64,000 bases of DNA from Vicinamibacteraceae bacterium. Its GTDB lineage: Bacteria; Planctomycetota; Phycisphaerae; Phycisphaerales; UBA5793. Positions 1 to 7,523 of the stretch are shown here, one piece after another. The notes under the pieces are model-generated. The model ran no database searches, was not told where the DNA came from, and saw only the letters and a program-made list of their open reading frames with translations. The translations under genes and the position numbers were made by a program. The first letter of the stretch is position 1, and each line of letters begins with the position of its first letter. Location: NCBI GenBank assembly GCA_011525805.1, contig WYBR01000028.1:1-64000 (forward strand), written 5' to 3'.

Positions 1-141
1 ACGAGCGCCGTTGCCCTTCGCACTGCACTCTCGCTCAGAGCCGCGAGCGTGCAGTGGCACCCATTTCAGAACGGGGGTGGCATCGATCGCCGCCGCTCCG
101 GGCGGAGATCGATGCGAACGTGCAGGCGCGCCCACTGCGCC

Positions 142-594
142 TCACCCCAACCCCAGGTCGAGCAGCAACTGGCCCGGGAGGTCGCCGGGGGGGAGGGAGT
201 CGTCGAGGTCTTCGGGGATGGCGAGTTCTTCCTGGACGGACGGCCCGATGGGGACCCCGAAGGGGGTGACGAAGACCAGTTGGGCGCTGCGCGGGTGAGA
301 ACCGCCGCGGGGCCGGTTCTGGTCCGAGCGCTTCTCGAGGCATCCTTCCGGGCGCTGGTCGCTGCCGCCGTCGCTTCGCCCGCCGCGCATCTCGCGCTGC
401 GGATCGCCGGCCGCCTCGCGGCGCCGCGCTGACGCTCGATCTCCGCCGCCGGTCTCCGCGCGGCCGCCGCGCCGATTCTCTCCCGCCCGCTCAGGTCCGC
501 TCATCTTCCCCTCCGCGCGCCTCGCGCCCGCGCCGGCATTCCGTTCCCGCTTTCGCCAGACGAACATCGGCCTTCGCCATTCGATCCGTCGCAT
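142..594 (-). CDS. Hypothetical basic, low-complexity protein
   Basis: 150-residue protein that I do not recognise. The ATG is preceded by a strong purine-rich ribosome-binding stretch (GGAAGGAAGG, about 4 bases upstream), which is the main reason to believe it is translated. The first ~95 residues are very rich in Arg, Gly and Glu and look disordered. The last ~45 differ: they begin LVFVTPFGVPIGPSVQEE and end in a Leu/Asp/Pro-rich tail, so any folded or binding segment would be there. No signal peptide or membrane segment is visible. It lies on the same strand as the toroid protein and csrA upstream, but repeats separate them, so co-transcription is uncertain. Confidence 0.5.
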   Translation of the reverse strand: MRRIEWRRPMFVWRKRERNAGAGARRAEGKMSGPERAGENRRGGRAETGGGDRASARRREAAGDPQREMRGGRSDGGSDQRPEGCLEKRSDQNRPRGGSHPRSAQLVFVTPFGVPIGPSVQEELAIPEDLDDSLPPGDLPGQLLLDLGLG

Positions 595-718
595 TTCTGT
601 CCTTCCTTCCGTGGAGGTGAGTTATGGGGCGGCGGTCCGTCCTGATCGAGATTCCGGAGGTGGGCATCCGTGGTGTTCAGGGCCTCGTGGATGCAGCCTG
701 TCAACGAACTCCTTCAAT

Positions 719-796
719 GCACCCCACGGATCTCAGGGCCTCATCGTGGGCGTTGACGCACCCCACGATCCGCTCAAAGACTCGCTCATCGTGGGC
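719..796. repeat. Two copies of a CCCACGAT...ATCGTGGGCG palindromic repeat
   Basis: Copy 1 (719-752) and copy 2 (758-796) both start GCACCCCACG and end TCATCGTGGGCG, so each can fold into a hairpin through CCCACGAT / ATCGTGGG. Copy 2 matches, in inverted orientation, the repeat at 16663-16703 (CTCGAAGACTCGCTCATCGCGGGCG version) and resembles the shorter pair at 27674-27746. The copies fill the gap between two minus-strand genes. A REP-like dispersed family is the simplest reading. Confidence 0.75.
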
Positions 797-812
797 GCTT
801 GGTCTCCTTGCG

Positions 813-1364
813 TCAGGCGGCAGAGACGGGGCGCGGCGCGAGGCAGCGCCAGCGCGTCGCGCCCACCGCTTCAACGAGTTCGTCCAATCGCACGGCCGCG
901 GCGAACTCGGCGCGGCCGCCGAGTTGCCACAGCGCGATGGCCGAATCGATCTCGCTGCCGCCGAGCAGACCCTCCTCATCCTGCTGCTGCGCGAGGAAGC
1001 GAAGCGCGTGTTCGACGGCGAATTCGAGGCGCTCGGCCAGGGCCTCCGCGCCCGGCATGGCCCGCAGGTCGAGAAGCGCCCGCACCACCGCGCTCGTCGC
1101 CGCGACGGAGCCGAACGATCCGTCATCCTCCTGCGCGCTGAGCAGATCATCCGCCAGCGCCTGGGCGAGCGGGCAGAGGGCGTAGGAGAGTTCGCACACG
1201 CGCTGGAGGGCGAACGCGGCCGAAACGTGGTGGAGCGACTCGCCCTCACTCAGCCGCAGGCGGATGGGCAGGTCCACCGGCCGGCCGTTGCTCAGGACGT
1301 CATCAAGCAGGCGGTGCCAGCCCTGGGCGAGGGCGGTGCGTTCGATTCGCGTGAGGGTGATCAC
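813..1364 (-). CDS. Small alpha/alpha-toroid (terpene-cyclase-like repeat) protein
   Basis: 183 residues from a GTG start. This start is preferred because AAAGGAGG lies 7 bases upstream, whereas the ATG further upstream (1385) has no such site. The protein is almost all helical. It contains two QxxDGSFG-like turns typical of the alpha/alpha-toroid repeats of prenyltransferases and squalene-hopene cyclases: LLSAQEDDGSFGSVAAT and FLAQQQDEEGLLGGSEID, each followed by a helix with regularly spaced Ala and Leu. It is far shorter than a cyclase (over 600 residues) and has no DxDD motif, so it is more likely a small toroid-repeat protein of unknown role than an enzyme. It has no signal peptide and so is probably cytoplasmic. 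It lies downstream of csrA on the same strand. Confidence 0.65.
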   Translation of the reverse strand: MITLTRIERTALAQGWHRLLDDVLSNGRPVDLPIRLRLSEGESLHHVSAAFALQRVCELSYALCPLAQALADDLLSAQEDDGSFGSVAATSAVVRALLDLRAMPGAEALAERLEFAVEHALRFLAQQQDEEGLLGGSEIDSAIALWQLGGRAEFAAAVRLDELVEAVGATRWRCLAPRPVSAA

Positions 1365-1390
1365 TGGCGGCCTCCTTTCGAGCATTGATC

Positions 1391-1409
1391 GGTATCTGTA
1401 CGGTATACC
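1391..1409. promoter_or_regulatory. Possible operator: inverted repeat GGTAT...ATACC
   Basis: GGTAT (1391-1395) and ATACC (1405-1409) form an inverted repeat with a 9-base spacer. It lies just upstream of the 1364 start, in a locally AT-richer stretch (about 1385-1480) that could hold the promoter of the toroid gene. No clear -35/-10 pair was found. Confidence 0.22.
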
Positions 1410-1578
1410 AATCATGACAGGTTCTCGGCGTTTGTCCAGTGACTTTTTGAGTTTTGTTCGGTATTTTCTTCCGGGCCGCCCGCAGGGGAGAAAAAGGGGA
1501 GAAAAGCGGCACCCCGGCCGGCAGAGCGCAGCGGAAGAATCCCCGGATTCTGGATGAATTGTGGAAAACCAGGCCGGT

Positions 1579-1800
1579 TCAGGCCCCTGAGGCGCGGCCT
1601 ATCTTGGCGACCACGGCCGTCTCGCCCTCGGCCTTGATCTGCTCGGCCACCTCGCGCCGGTGGACGGCCACATCGCGCGGGAACTCGAAGGCGATGCGCA
1701 CCCGGTCCCCCTTGATGCCGGCGATCCTCACGATTCCCTGTGGGTTGCGGGGGTCGCCGATGACGACCTCCTCGCCTTCGCGTCGAGTGATGACGAGCAT
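1579..1800 (-). CDS. csrA: Carbon storage regulator CsrA
   Basis: 73-residue RNA-binding translational regulator. It opens with the family's N-terminal signature MLVITRREGEEVVIGD, followed by the beta-strand core VRIAGIKGDRVRIAFEFPRD and the VHRREVAEQI helix. Dimeric CsrA binds GGA-containing loops in mRNA leaders and, in species that have it, is antagonised by FliW; no fliW is visible here. AGGAGGT 8 bases upstream of the ATG fixes the start. The ~10-residue C-terminal extension is within the family's range. The gene is divergent from the lipoprotein gene at 2196 and upstream of the toroid-protein gene. Confidence 0.97.
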   Translation of the reverse strand: MLVITRREGEEVVIGDPRNPQGIVRIAGIKGDRVRIAFEFPRDVAVHRREVAEQIKAEGETAVVAKIGRASGA

Positions 1801-1890
1801 AGTTCGGGACCTCCTGCCCCTTGCGACACCGTACGTGCGGCCGGCCGACATGTTCCCACCACCCGGCCGATCGCCTTCACCTTTGTCCCA

Positions 1891-1918
1891 AGCATACCGA
1901 CGAACCGGCCGTTGCCAA
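1891..1918 (-). promoter_or_regulatory. Predicted sigma-70-type promoter of csrA
   Basis: On the minus strand TTGGCA (1918-1913) and TATGCT (1896-1891) are separated by 16 bases, giving a csrA leader of roughly 85 bases. The rest of the 395-bp divergent gap (1801-2195) shows no convincing gene. The sequence fit is moderate. Confidence 0.38.
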
Positions 1919-2195
1919 GTCGAGTGGAGCGTGCGGGGGCGAATTTCTCGCGGGTGCTCCGGGCGAAAGTCCGCACGGCGGGCCAGGTGCCGCGGTCTCG
2001 CTCGGCGGGCAGCGAGCGCGCTGGGCGCGGAAATGGCGAGGCGCCCCATCCCACGGGCGCCGATCCGGTTATGATGCCCACGAACGGCGGTGCGGCCCGG
2101 AGCAGGCCATCGCGCCGCGGCGTCGCCGCAAGCCGCCCGACCGCGACGGAGCCGAGCCGCATTCGCGAGAACCGCCGAGCGGAAGGAGCGCGGGA

Positions 2196-3425
2196 ATGAT
2201 CCGCAGACATTCAAGAGTGTTCCTGACGATCGTTCTCTTCTGCGCGTGCGGCGCGCTGTTCTCATGCGGCAAGGGGGAAGAAGAGCCGGAAAGCGCTGCC
2301 GCAGCGCCAGTTGGGCCGCCGGCGGCGGTGATGGCGGAGATCGCGGCGTGGCAGGCCGTCGGCGGCAAGATCGCCTTGCGCGATCTCGCGGCAAAGCCCG
2401 CCACGCCCGGCACGCGCAACGCCGCCGACCTTCACAAGCCGCTCATCGATCTCATGCAGAGCATGTCGATGAGCGATCGCGAACTGATCGGCGACCCGTG
2501 GGGATCGTCGGCGAGTTCGCTCGAGTACGTGCTCGAAACGTATGAGAAGGAACTGGCGACGCTCAAGGAAGCGCTCGCGCTGCCTTACTGCAACTGGCAG
2601 ACGCCCTTTGAGGAGGGGCAGGAAGTTCTCGTGCCGCATCTCTCCTACGCGCGGACGATGGCTCGTCTGCTCGTCTGCGAGGCGCGGGTCCGCTCAGAAG
2701 CCGGCGACTTCGACGCAGCCGCGGATTCGATCTTCAACACTCTCCGCCTCAGCGAGCAGGTGGCGGACGAGCCTCTGTCGATCTCCGTGCTCGTTGCCGG
2801 CGCGCTCGATGCGTTCGCCATCGAGGCGATCGAGCGGTTCCTTGAGAAGTCGGAGCGGATCCCCGCGTCGCTGCTCGAGTCGCTGAAGTCGCGCCGCCCG
2901 CGCACACGGTTGCGGGAGGCGCTCCTCTGCGAAGGCACGATGCTGATCAGCACCTTTGTCGAACTCGCCGGCGGCTCGCCGGCGACGCCGATCGCCGAGC
3001 AGTCGATGTCCGAGCCGGTGGCGCAGGGGCTGGTCTGGACGCTTGCGACGATTCGGCTCTTTGTGGAGCAGTCCGACCGCCCGCTCTGGCAGAAGACCGA
3101 CGAGGCGGAGGCCCGGCCGAAGCCGTCGAGCGCGATGCTCCCGGAAATGCCCTTCGGAATGTCTTTCGATGCCGGGACGTTTGCCCGTCTGAGCCACACC
3201 AGCGCGTCATTTGAGAATAATCTGAGTCTGGCGATTACGGCCCTGCAACTGCGCGAGCACAAGGCCAGACACGGCGAGTACCCCGACCCGCGAACGTTCA
3301 AAACGCCCGAGGACGCCTTCACGGGCCGGCCCATTGAATACGTGCGCGGCGCGAGCGGCTTCACACTGGTGGCGGAACGCGCCGGCCTGACGGGCCAGCG
3401 CGATCAGTATGTATGGGAGTGGTAG
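2196..3425 (+). CDS. Predicted lipoprotein of unknown function
   Basis: 409 residues, starting at an ATG with GGAAGGAG upstream. The N-terminus is a lipoprotein signal: basic start, hydrophobic stretch LTIVLFCACGALFS, then Cys followed by GKGEEE, so the mature protein should be lipid-anchored. The body is mainly helical. Near the C-terminus, ALQLREHKARHGEYPDPRTF resembles the short 'lekgkYPd' segment found in pseudopilin-like and many planctomycete envelope proteins. No enzyme motif is visible. It is the first gene of a closely spaced plus-strand run with mntA, hepT and the L,D-transpeptidase-like gene, although functional linkage to the toxin-antitoxin pair need not follow. Confidence 0.75.
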   Translation: MIRRHSRVFLTIVLFCACGALFSCGKGEEEPESAAAAPVGPPAAVMAEIAAWQAVGGKIALRDLAAKPATPGTRNAADLHKPLIDLMQSMSMSDRELIGDPWGSSASSLEYVLETYEKELATLKEALALPYCNWQTPFEEGQEVLVPHLSYARTMARLLVCEARVRSEAGDFDAAADSIFNTLRLSEQVADEPLSISVLVAGALDAFAIEAIERFLEKSERIPASLLESLKSRRPRTRLREALLCEGTMLISTFVELAGGSPATPIAEQSMSEPVAQGLVWTLATIRLFVEQSDRPLWQKTDEAEARPKPSSAMLPEMPFGMSFDAGTFARLSHTSASFENNLSLAITALQLREHKARHGEYPDPRTFKTPEDAFTGRPIEYVRGASGFTLVAERAGLTGQRDQYVWEW

Positions 3426-3460
3426 GAGATCTCCGCGTACAATGTGATCAGGCAGAAGCG

Positions 3461-3796
3461 ATGGAGCCGACGCGCTTGACGCAACGCACCGAGGACAACA
3501 TCCAGTACGATGGGCCATCCCTGGCGGACTTCTGCCGTCGATGGAAGGTGGTCGAGTTGTCGCTCTTCGGCTCCGTGTTGCGCGACGACTTTCGGCCCGA
3601 GAGCGACGTGGATGTGCTCGTCGAGTTCGAGGCGGGCGCCCCGTGGTCCTACTGGGACTGGGGCGCGATGACGGAGGAACTCACGGCGATCTTCGGCCGG
3701 CCTGTTGACCTGGTGGAGAAGCGCTCCGTCGCGAATCCGTATCGGCGACGGCACATCCTCGCGAATCGCAGAGTCCTCCACTTCCACGCGGCCTGA
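3461..3796 (+). CDS. mntA: MntA-type nucleotidyltransferase antitoxin
   Basis: 111 residues. It contains the minimal nucleotidyltransferase signature GSx10DxD as GSVLRDDFRPESDVDVLVEF, where the two Asp residues bind Mg-ATP. In characterised MntA-HepT systems this antitoxin attaches AMP groups to a tyrosine of the HEPN toxin and so inactivates it; the presence of both partner motifs here makes that role likely. The ATG at 3461 (MEPTRLTQ) gives the usual length of about 100-110 residues; longer upstream starts would overlap the previous gene. The hepT start lies 19 bases after its stop. Two-gene order is antitoxin first. Confidence 0.88.
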   Translation: MEPTRLTQRTEDNIQYDGPSLADFCRRWKVVELSLFGSVLRDDFRPESDVDVLVEFEAGAPWSYWDWGAMTEELTAIFGRPVDLVEKRSVANPYRRRHILANRRVLHFHAA

Positions 3797-3815
3797 AGAA
3801 GGAGACCTGGCGCGC

Positions 3816-4163
3816 GTGTGGGACATCGTCCGTTGGGGCGAGCGGCTGGCGCGCCTGCTCAACGGCGTCACGTGGGACGAGTATCGCGGCGACGAAGAGA
3901 AGCAGGTGGCCGTCGAACGCTGCATCGAAGTCATCGGCGAGGCGGCACGGTACTTTTCAAACGAGTTCAAGCGAACCCACCCTGAAGTTCCGTGGCGCGA
4001 CATCGTGCAGCAGCGCAACGTGATCGCACACGGCTACTTTTTCCTCGAACATGATCGACTCTGGGGAGTCGCGACGGTGGAGGTGCCGAGGCTCCTCGCG
4101 CAACTCGCGCCGCTGCTCGATGATCAGCCGGACGATCCAGAGCGCAACGAAACGGAGAACTGA
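3816..4163 (+). CDS. hepT: HepT-type HEPN toxin (DUF86)
   Basis: 115-residue all-helical HEPN-domain protein. The key motif Rx4HxY is present exactly as RNVIAHGY: Arg and His form the RNase site, and Tyr is the residue AMPylated by MntA in characterised pairs. Upstream segments VERCIEVIGEAARYFSNEF and HPEVPWRDIVQQ are typical of DUF86. The GTG start is chosen because AGAAGGAGA lies about 9 bases before it. It follows mntA by 19 bases and ends 3 bases before the next gene. Expected role: ribonuclease toxin held inactive by MntA. Confidence 0.88.
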   Translation: MWDIVRWGERLARLLNGVTWDEYRGDEEKQVAVERCIEVIGEAARYFSNEFKRTHPEVPWRDIVQQRNVIAHGYFFLEHDRLWGVATVEVPRLLAQLAPLLDDQPDDPERNETEN

Positions 4164-4166
4164 CCG

Positions 4167-4988
4167 TTGTCTCCGAGCGACCGCATTGCCGCGAAGGGTG
4201 GATTGGATGAAGCGGCCGGAACGCGACGAGAGACCGCGTCCATCTGCCCAGATCGGAAGGCAGACAATCGCAGGCGGTTCGTGATCACCGTCACACTTGT
4301 GGCTGTTGGCGTCGCGGTACTCGCCCTCTCTCCCGGCGTCCGCAACAGGGCGCACGGCATGCTCATGCGACTTCGTGGGCGTCTCACGGTCGAGCAGCGG
4401 CTCGCGCTACTCGATCCAGGCGTGCGCGAACGGCTCGCGGTTCGCTGCGCTGCCGTGGGCATCGCCTATCCACCCACCGGCGTCGTGCTGCTGGGACTCA
4501 AGCAGGAGCGGCGGCTGGAGGTGTATGCTCGAAGCGGCCAAGGCCCGCACCAACTGCTGCTGCAGCATCCCGTGATCGCGACAAGCGGGAGCCTCGGCCC
4601 AAAACTCCGCGAAGGCGATCGACAGGTGCCCGAGGGCATCTACCGCGTCGTGAGCCTCAATCCGAACAGCCGCTTCCACCTCTCCGTGGAGATCGACTAC
4701 CCGAACGAGTTTGACCGCCGGGTCGCGGCGCAGGAGGGACGGGAGCGGCTCGGCGGCGACATCTTCATTCACGGAGGCAGCGCATCAATCGGCTGCCTCG
4801 CCATCGGTGATCCCGCGATCGAGGAAGTGTTCACGCTTCTGGCCGACGTCGGGATCGGCGAGGCTGAGGTGTTGATTTCCCCGCTCGATCTGCGAGTCCA
4901 TCCGCTGCCCGACGGCCTGGGCGGCGGCTGGCGCGACGAACTGTACGAATCGCTCCGCCGGCGGCTTGATGAACTGCCCAGGCCCTGA
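4167..4988 (+). CDS. Membrane-anchored L,D-transpeptidase-like (YafK/DpaA type) protein
   Basis: 273 residues from a TTG start, 3 bases after hepT; a GTG inside the membrane segment is an alternative. One N-terminal transmembrane helix (about residues 39-54) is followed by a periplasmic YkuD-fold domain. The catalytic signature IHGGSASIGC (His202, Cys210) is intact. The preceding VPEGIYRVVSLNPNSRFHLS and DYPNEFDR segments match the YafK subfamily, whose E. coli member DpaA cleaves the link between Braun lipoprotein and peptidoglycan. The substrate in a planctomycete is unknown. The start codon is the least certain point. Confidence 0.8.
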   Translation: MSPSDRIAAKGGLDEAAGTRRETASICPDRKADNRRRFVITVTLVAVGVAVLALSPGVRNRAHGMLMRLRGRLTVEQRLALLDPGVRERLAVRCAAVGIAYPPTGVVLLGLKQERRLEVYARSGQGPHQLLLQHPVIATSGSLGPKLREGDRQVPEGIYRVVSLNPNSRFHLSVEIDYPNEFDRRVAAQEGRERLGGDIFIHGGSASIGCLAIGDPAIEEVFTLLADVGIGEAEVLISPLDLRVHPLPDGLGGGWRDELYESLRRRLDELPRP

Positions 4989-5053
4989 TGGGATGTTCGG
5001 CGCGCTGCGTCCGCTCGCGCTCCCCTTCGCAGAGCCTTCGGGTCTCGGCTAGG

Positions 5054-5152
5054 AGACTGTTTCACAACGGTGGGACGGGCGTCTCGCCCGTCCAAACCGA
5101 ACGGGCCAGAGGCCCGTTCCACCACTTCGACGTCAGTTGTGAAACAGATTCT
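5054..5152. repeat. 99-bp MITE-like palindromic element, copy 1
   Basis: Begins AGACTGTTTCACAAC and ends GTTGTGAAACAGATTCT, giving ~14-bp terminal inverted repeats. Inside are two further palindromes, GGACGGGCGTCTCGCCCGTCC and ACGGGCCAGAGGCCCGT. A second copy at 42572-42670 has the same length and about 92% identity. No coding capacity and no clear target-site duplication. The element occupies the middle of the 263-bp gap before the spoVR gene; the rest of that gap shows nothing. Confidence 0.85.
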
Positions 5153-5251
5153 AAGCGAGGGCGGCCCTGCACGAAGCGCACCTTCATTCCCGCCTCCCGC
5201 CATCCGCCATTTTCCTCGAACCGCGGGGCGTTTCGTCCGATACCGTTAAGC

Positions 5252-6802
5252 GTGCCGATACGAACCTCCACCGATCTCTCGCCCGAACTCAAGGCCTGGC
5301 AGGCCGAGGCGCGGCTGCGCGCCGCCGAGTACGGCCTTGACTTTTTCGAGACCATCTTCGAGGTCGTCGACTTTGACACGATGAACCAGTTGGCGACGTA
5401 CGGGGGCTTTCCCGTCCGCTACCCCCACTGGCACTGGGGAATGGAGTACGAAAAACTCCGCAAGCGCGACACCTACGGCATGGGCCGCATCTACGAGATG
5501 GTCATCAACAACGACCCCTGCTACGCCTACCTCCAGGAGAGTAACTCCGTCACCGACCAGAAACTGGTTATGGCCCACGTCTACGCCCACTGCGACTTCT
5601 TCAAGTGCAACGCCTGGTTCGGCAAGACGCACCGCAACATGATGGATGAGATGGCCAACCACGCCACCCGCGTGCAGCGGCTCATCGACCGGCACGGCCT
5701 GGATACCGTCGAGCGCTTCATCGACTCGTGCCTGAGCATCGAGTACCTCATCGACCCGCTCTCGATGTGGATGAGTCGCGAGGGCGACCAGCGTGCGGCC
5801 GGGCAGATGGCCCAGCCGGAGGAGCCGACGCTCTTTGACGGCATCAAACTGCCGGCCAAGGACTACATGGACCGGTTCATCAACCCGCCGGCGAAGATCG
5901 CCGAGGAGCAGGCGCGGCGCAAGGAGACGGAAGCGGCGGCGAAGCGCAAGTTCCCCCTCGAGCCGACGCGCGACGTGCTCCAGTTCCTGCTCCGCCATGC
6001 CCCCCTCGAGGAGTGGCAGCGCGACATCCTCTCGATTATCCGCGACGAGGCGTACTACTTCGCCCCGCAGGCGATGACCAAGATCATGAACGAAGGCTGG
6101 GCGACCTACTGGCACAGCAAGATCATGACTTCGCACCTGCTCGACACGACGGAGATCATCGACTACGCCGAGCAGCACAGCGGCGTCGTCCACATGGGGC
6201 CGGGGGGGTTCAACCCCTACAAGATCGGCGTCGAGATCTTCAAGGACATCGAGGAGCGCTGGAACACCGGCCGCCACGGGCCGCAGTGGGAGGCCCTCGA
6301 AGGCATCGGCGACAAGCAGCGCTACGACGACCACGCGGGCAAGGGGCGCGAGAAGATCTTCGAGGTCCGCCGCATCTACAACGACGTCAACTTCATCGAC
6401 GAGTTCCTGACGGATGAGTTGATCGAGCGGCTGAAACTCTACCAGTACCGCCGCGACCCGCACACCGGCGAGAACGTGATCGTCAGCCGCGACCCGCGCG
6501 TGGTGCGGCAGACGCTGCTGTACCGCATCAGCAACATGGGCCAGCCCTTCATCTACGTCGTGGATGCGAACTACCGCAACCGGGGTGAACTCTACCTGGC
6601 CCACCAGTGGAACGGCCTGGAGGTCGATGCGGCCAAGGCGGCGGAGGTGCTGCACGCGATCCAGGTCATGTGGCGCCGCCCCGTCCACCTGCAACAGCGG
6701 GTCAACGAGGAGATGACGCTGCTCACCTGCCGCGGGACCGATGAGATCGCTCGTGAAAAGATTAACGAGCAGACCCCCGCGCCGGCTCACCTCGTCGCCT
6801 AG
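5252..6802 (+). CDS. spoVR: SpoVR family protein
   Basis: 516 residues from the GTG encoding VPIRTSTDLSPELKAWQ. This start is chosen because family similarity begins there and longer frames would run through the repeat element. Family hallmarks are plentiful: TYGGFPVRYPHWHWGMEYE, GRIYEMVINNDPCYAYLQES, HVYAHCDFFKCNAWF, then the C-terminal half with RDEAYYFAPQAMTKIMNEGW and HSGVVHMGPGGFNPYKIG. SpoVR is needed for spore cortex formation in Bacillus; in non-sporulating bacteria it belongs to the conserved PrkA-YeaH-SpoVR stress group of unknown biochemistry. PrkA is in this window (49941) but far away, and no YeaH/DUF444 gene is seen. Confidence 0.95.
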   Translation: MPIRTSTDLSPELKAWQAEARLRAAEYGLDFFETIFEVVDFDTMNQLATYGGFPVRYPHWHWGMEYEKLRKRDTYGMGRIYEMVINNDPCYAYLQESNSVTDQKLVMAHVYAHCDFFKCNAWFGKTHRNMMDEMANHATRVQRLIDRHGLDTVERFIDSCLSIEYLIDPLSMWMSREGDQRAAGQMAQPEEPTLFDGIKLPAKDYMDRFINPPAKIAEEQARRKETEAAAKRKFPLEPTRDVLQFLLRHAPLEEWQRDILSIIRDEAYYFAPQAMTKIMNEGWATYWHSKIMTSHLLDTTEIIDYAEQHSGVVHMGPGGFNPYKIGVEIFKDIEERWNTGRHGPQWEALEGIGDKQRYDDHAGKGREKIFEVRRIYNDVNFIDEFLTDELIERLKLYQYRRDPHTGENVIVSRDPRVVRQTLLYRISNMGQPFIYVVDANYRNRGELYLAHQWNGLEVDAAKAAEVLHAIQVMWRRPVHLQQRVNEEMTLLTCRGTDEIAREKINEQTPAPAHLVA

Positions 6803-7008
6803 CCTCGCCGACCGAAACTGGAACATGCGGCTGCTCCGGGCGTCCTTGCCCTAGAAACGCGACGAATTCGGCGTCCCGGCGCATCCAGTGGGGTGCGGAA
6901 GCCGGCCGGCGCCGCCCGCGAATCGTGCGAACCCACTTGCGAACGGGCGAGAGATGGCTCATACTTATGGCAGACGCGACACGCTCAAAGGCCAGAGGGA
7001 GGTCGCCG

Positions 7009-7443
7009 ATGCGCACCATGGGCCAATTGCTGGACCGCAAGGGACGCCACGTCATCACCGTGAACCCGGAGACGGTCGTCAAGGACGCGGCGAAGGTGAT
7101 GAGCGATCACCACATCGGCGCCGTGATGGTGGTGAAGGGCGACGGGGAGATCGCGGGCATCTTCACGGAGCGCGACGTGATGCGCCGCGTCGTGGCCGAG
7201 TGCCGCGACCCCGGCCGCACGCCGGTGCGCGACGTGATGACGACCGCCGTCGCCTGCTGCTCGACGAAGACCACCCTCGACGAGGTGCGGACGCTCATGC
7301 GCGAAAAGAAGATCCGCCACATGCCCGTGGTCGAAGACGGCCGGCTGGTCGGGATCATCTCGCTTGGCGACCTGAACATCGTCGAGGAGGAGATCCGCAT
7401 CGAGACGATCCAGTACCTCGAGCAGTACCTGTACAAGCCGTAG
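7009..7443 (+). CDS. CBS-pair domain protein
   Basis: 144 residues consisting almost only of two CBS motifs in tandem (a Bateman module). CBS1 is around VITVNPETVVKDAAKVMSDH through GIFTERDVMRRVV. CBS2 runs from VRDVMTTAVACCSTKTTLDE to HMPVVEDGRLVGIISLGDL. Such stand-alone pairs bind adenine nucleotides and act as energy-sensing regulators; the partner is unknown. AGGGAGGT eight bases upstream supports the ATG at 7009 over longer versions. The C-terminal YLEQYLYKP tail is common in this subgroup. Confidence 0.9.
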   Translation: MRTMGQLLDRKGRHVITVNPETVVKDAAKVMSDHHIGAVMVVKGDGEIAGIFTERDVMRRVVAECRDPGRTPVRDVMTTAVACCSTKTTLDEVRTLMREKKIRHMPVVEDGRLVGIISLGDLNIVEEEIRIETIQYLEQYLYKP

Positions 7444-7523
7444 CGCGCCGCCGGGCGCTGCGGCCTGCGGCGCTATCATTGTGCTGCCCCCCGATTCTCT
7501 AAAGAGCCTCAAGGAGCGACTCC

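Noticed and set aside
1-141. Possible gene at the left edge
   Set aside because: Only inverted repeats (such as GCACTGCAC...GTGCAGTGGC and ATCGATC...GATCGAT) are visible. No frame has a start signal or recognisable motif.
5246-6826. A 526-residue open frame antisense to spoVR
   Set aside because: Same artefact of high GC; SpoVR motifs on the plus strand are complete.
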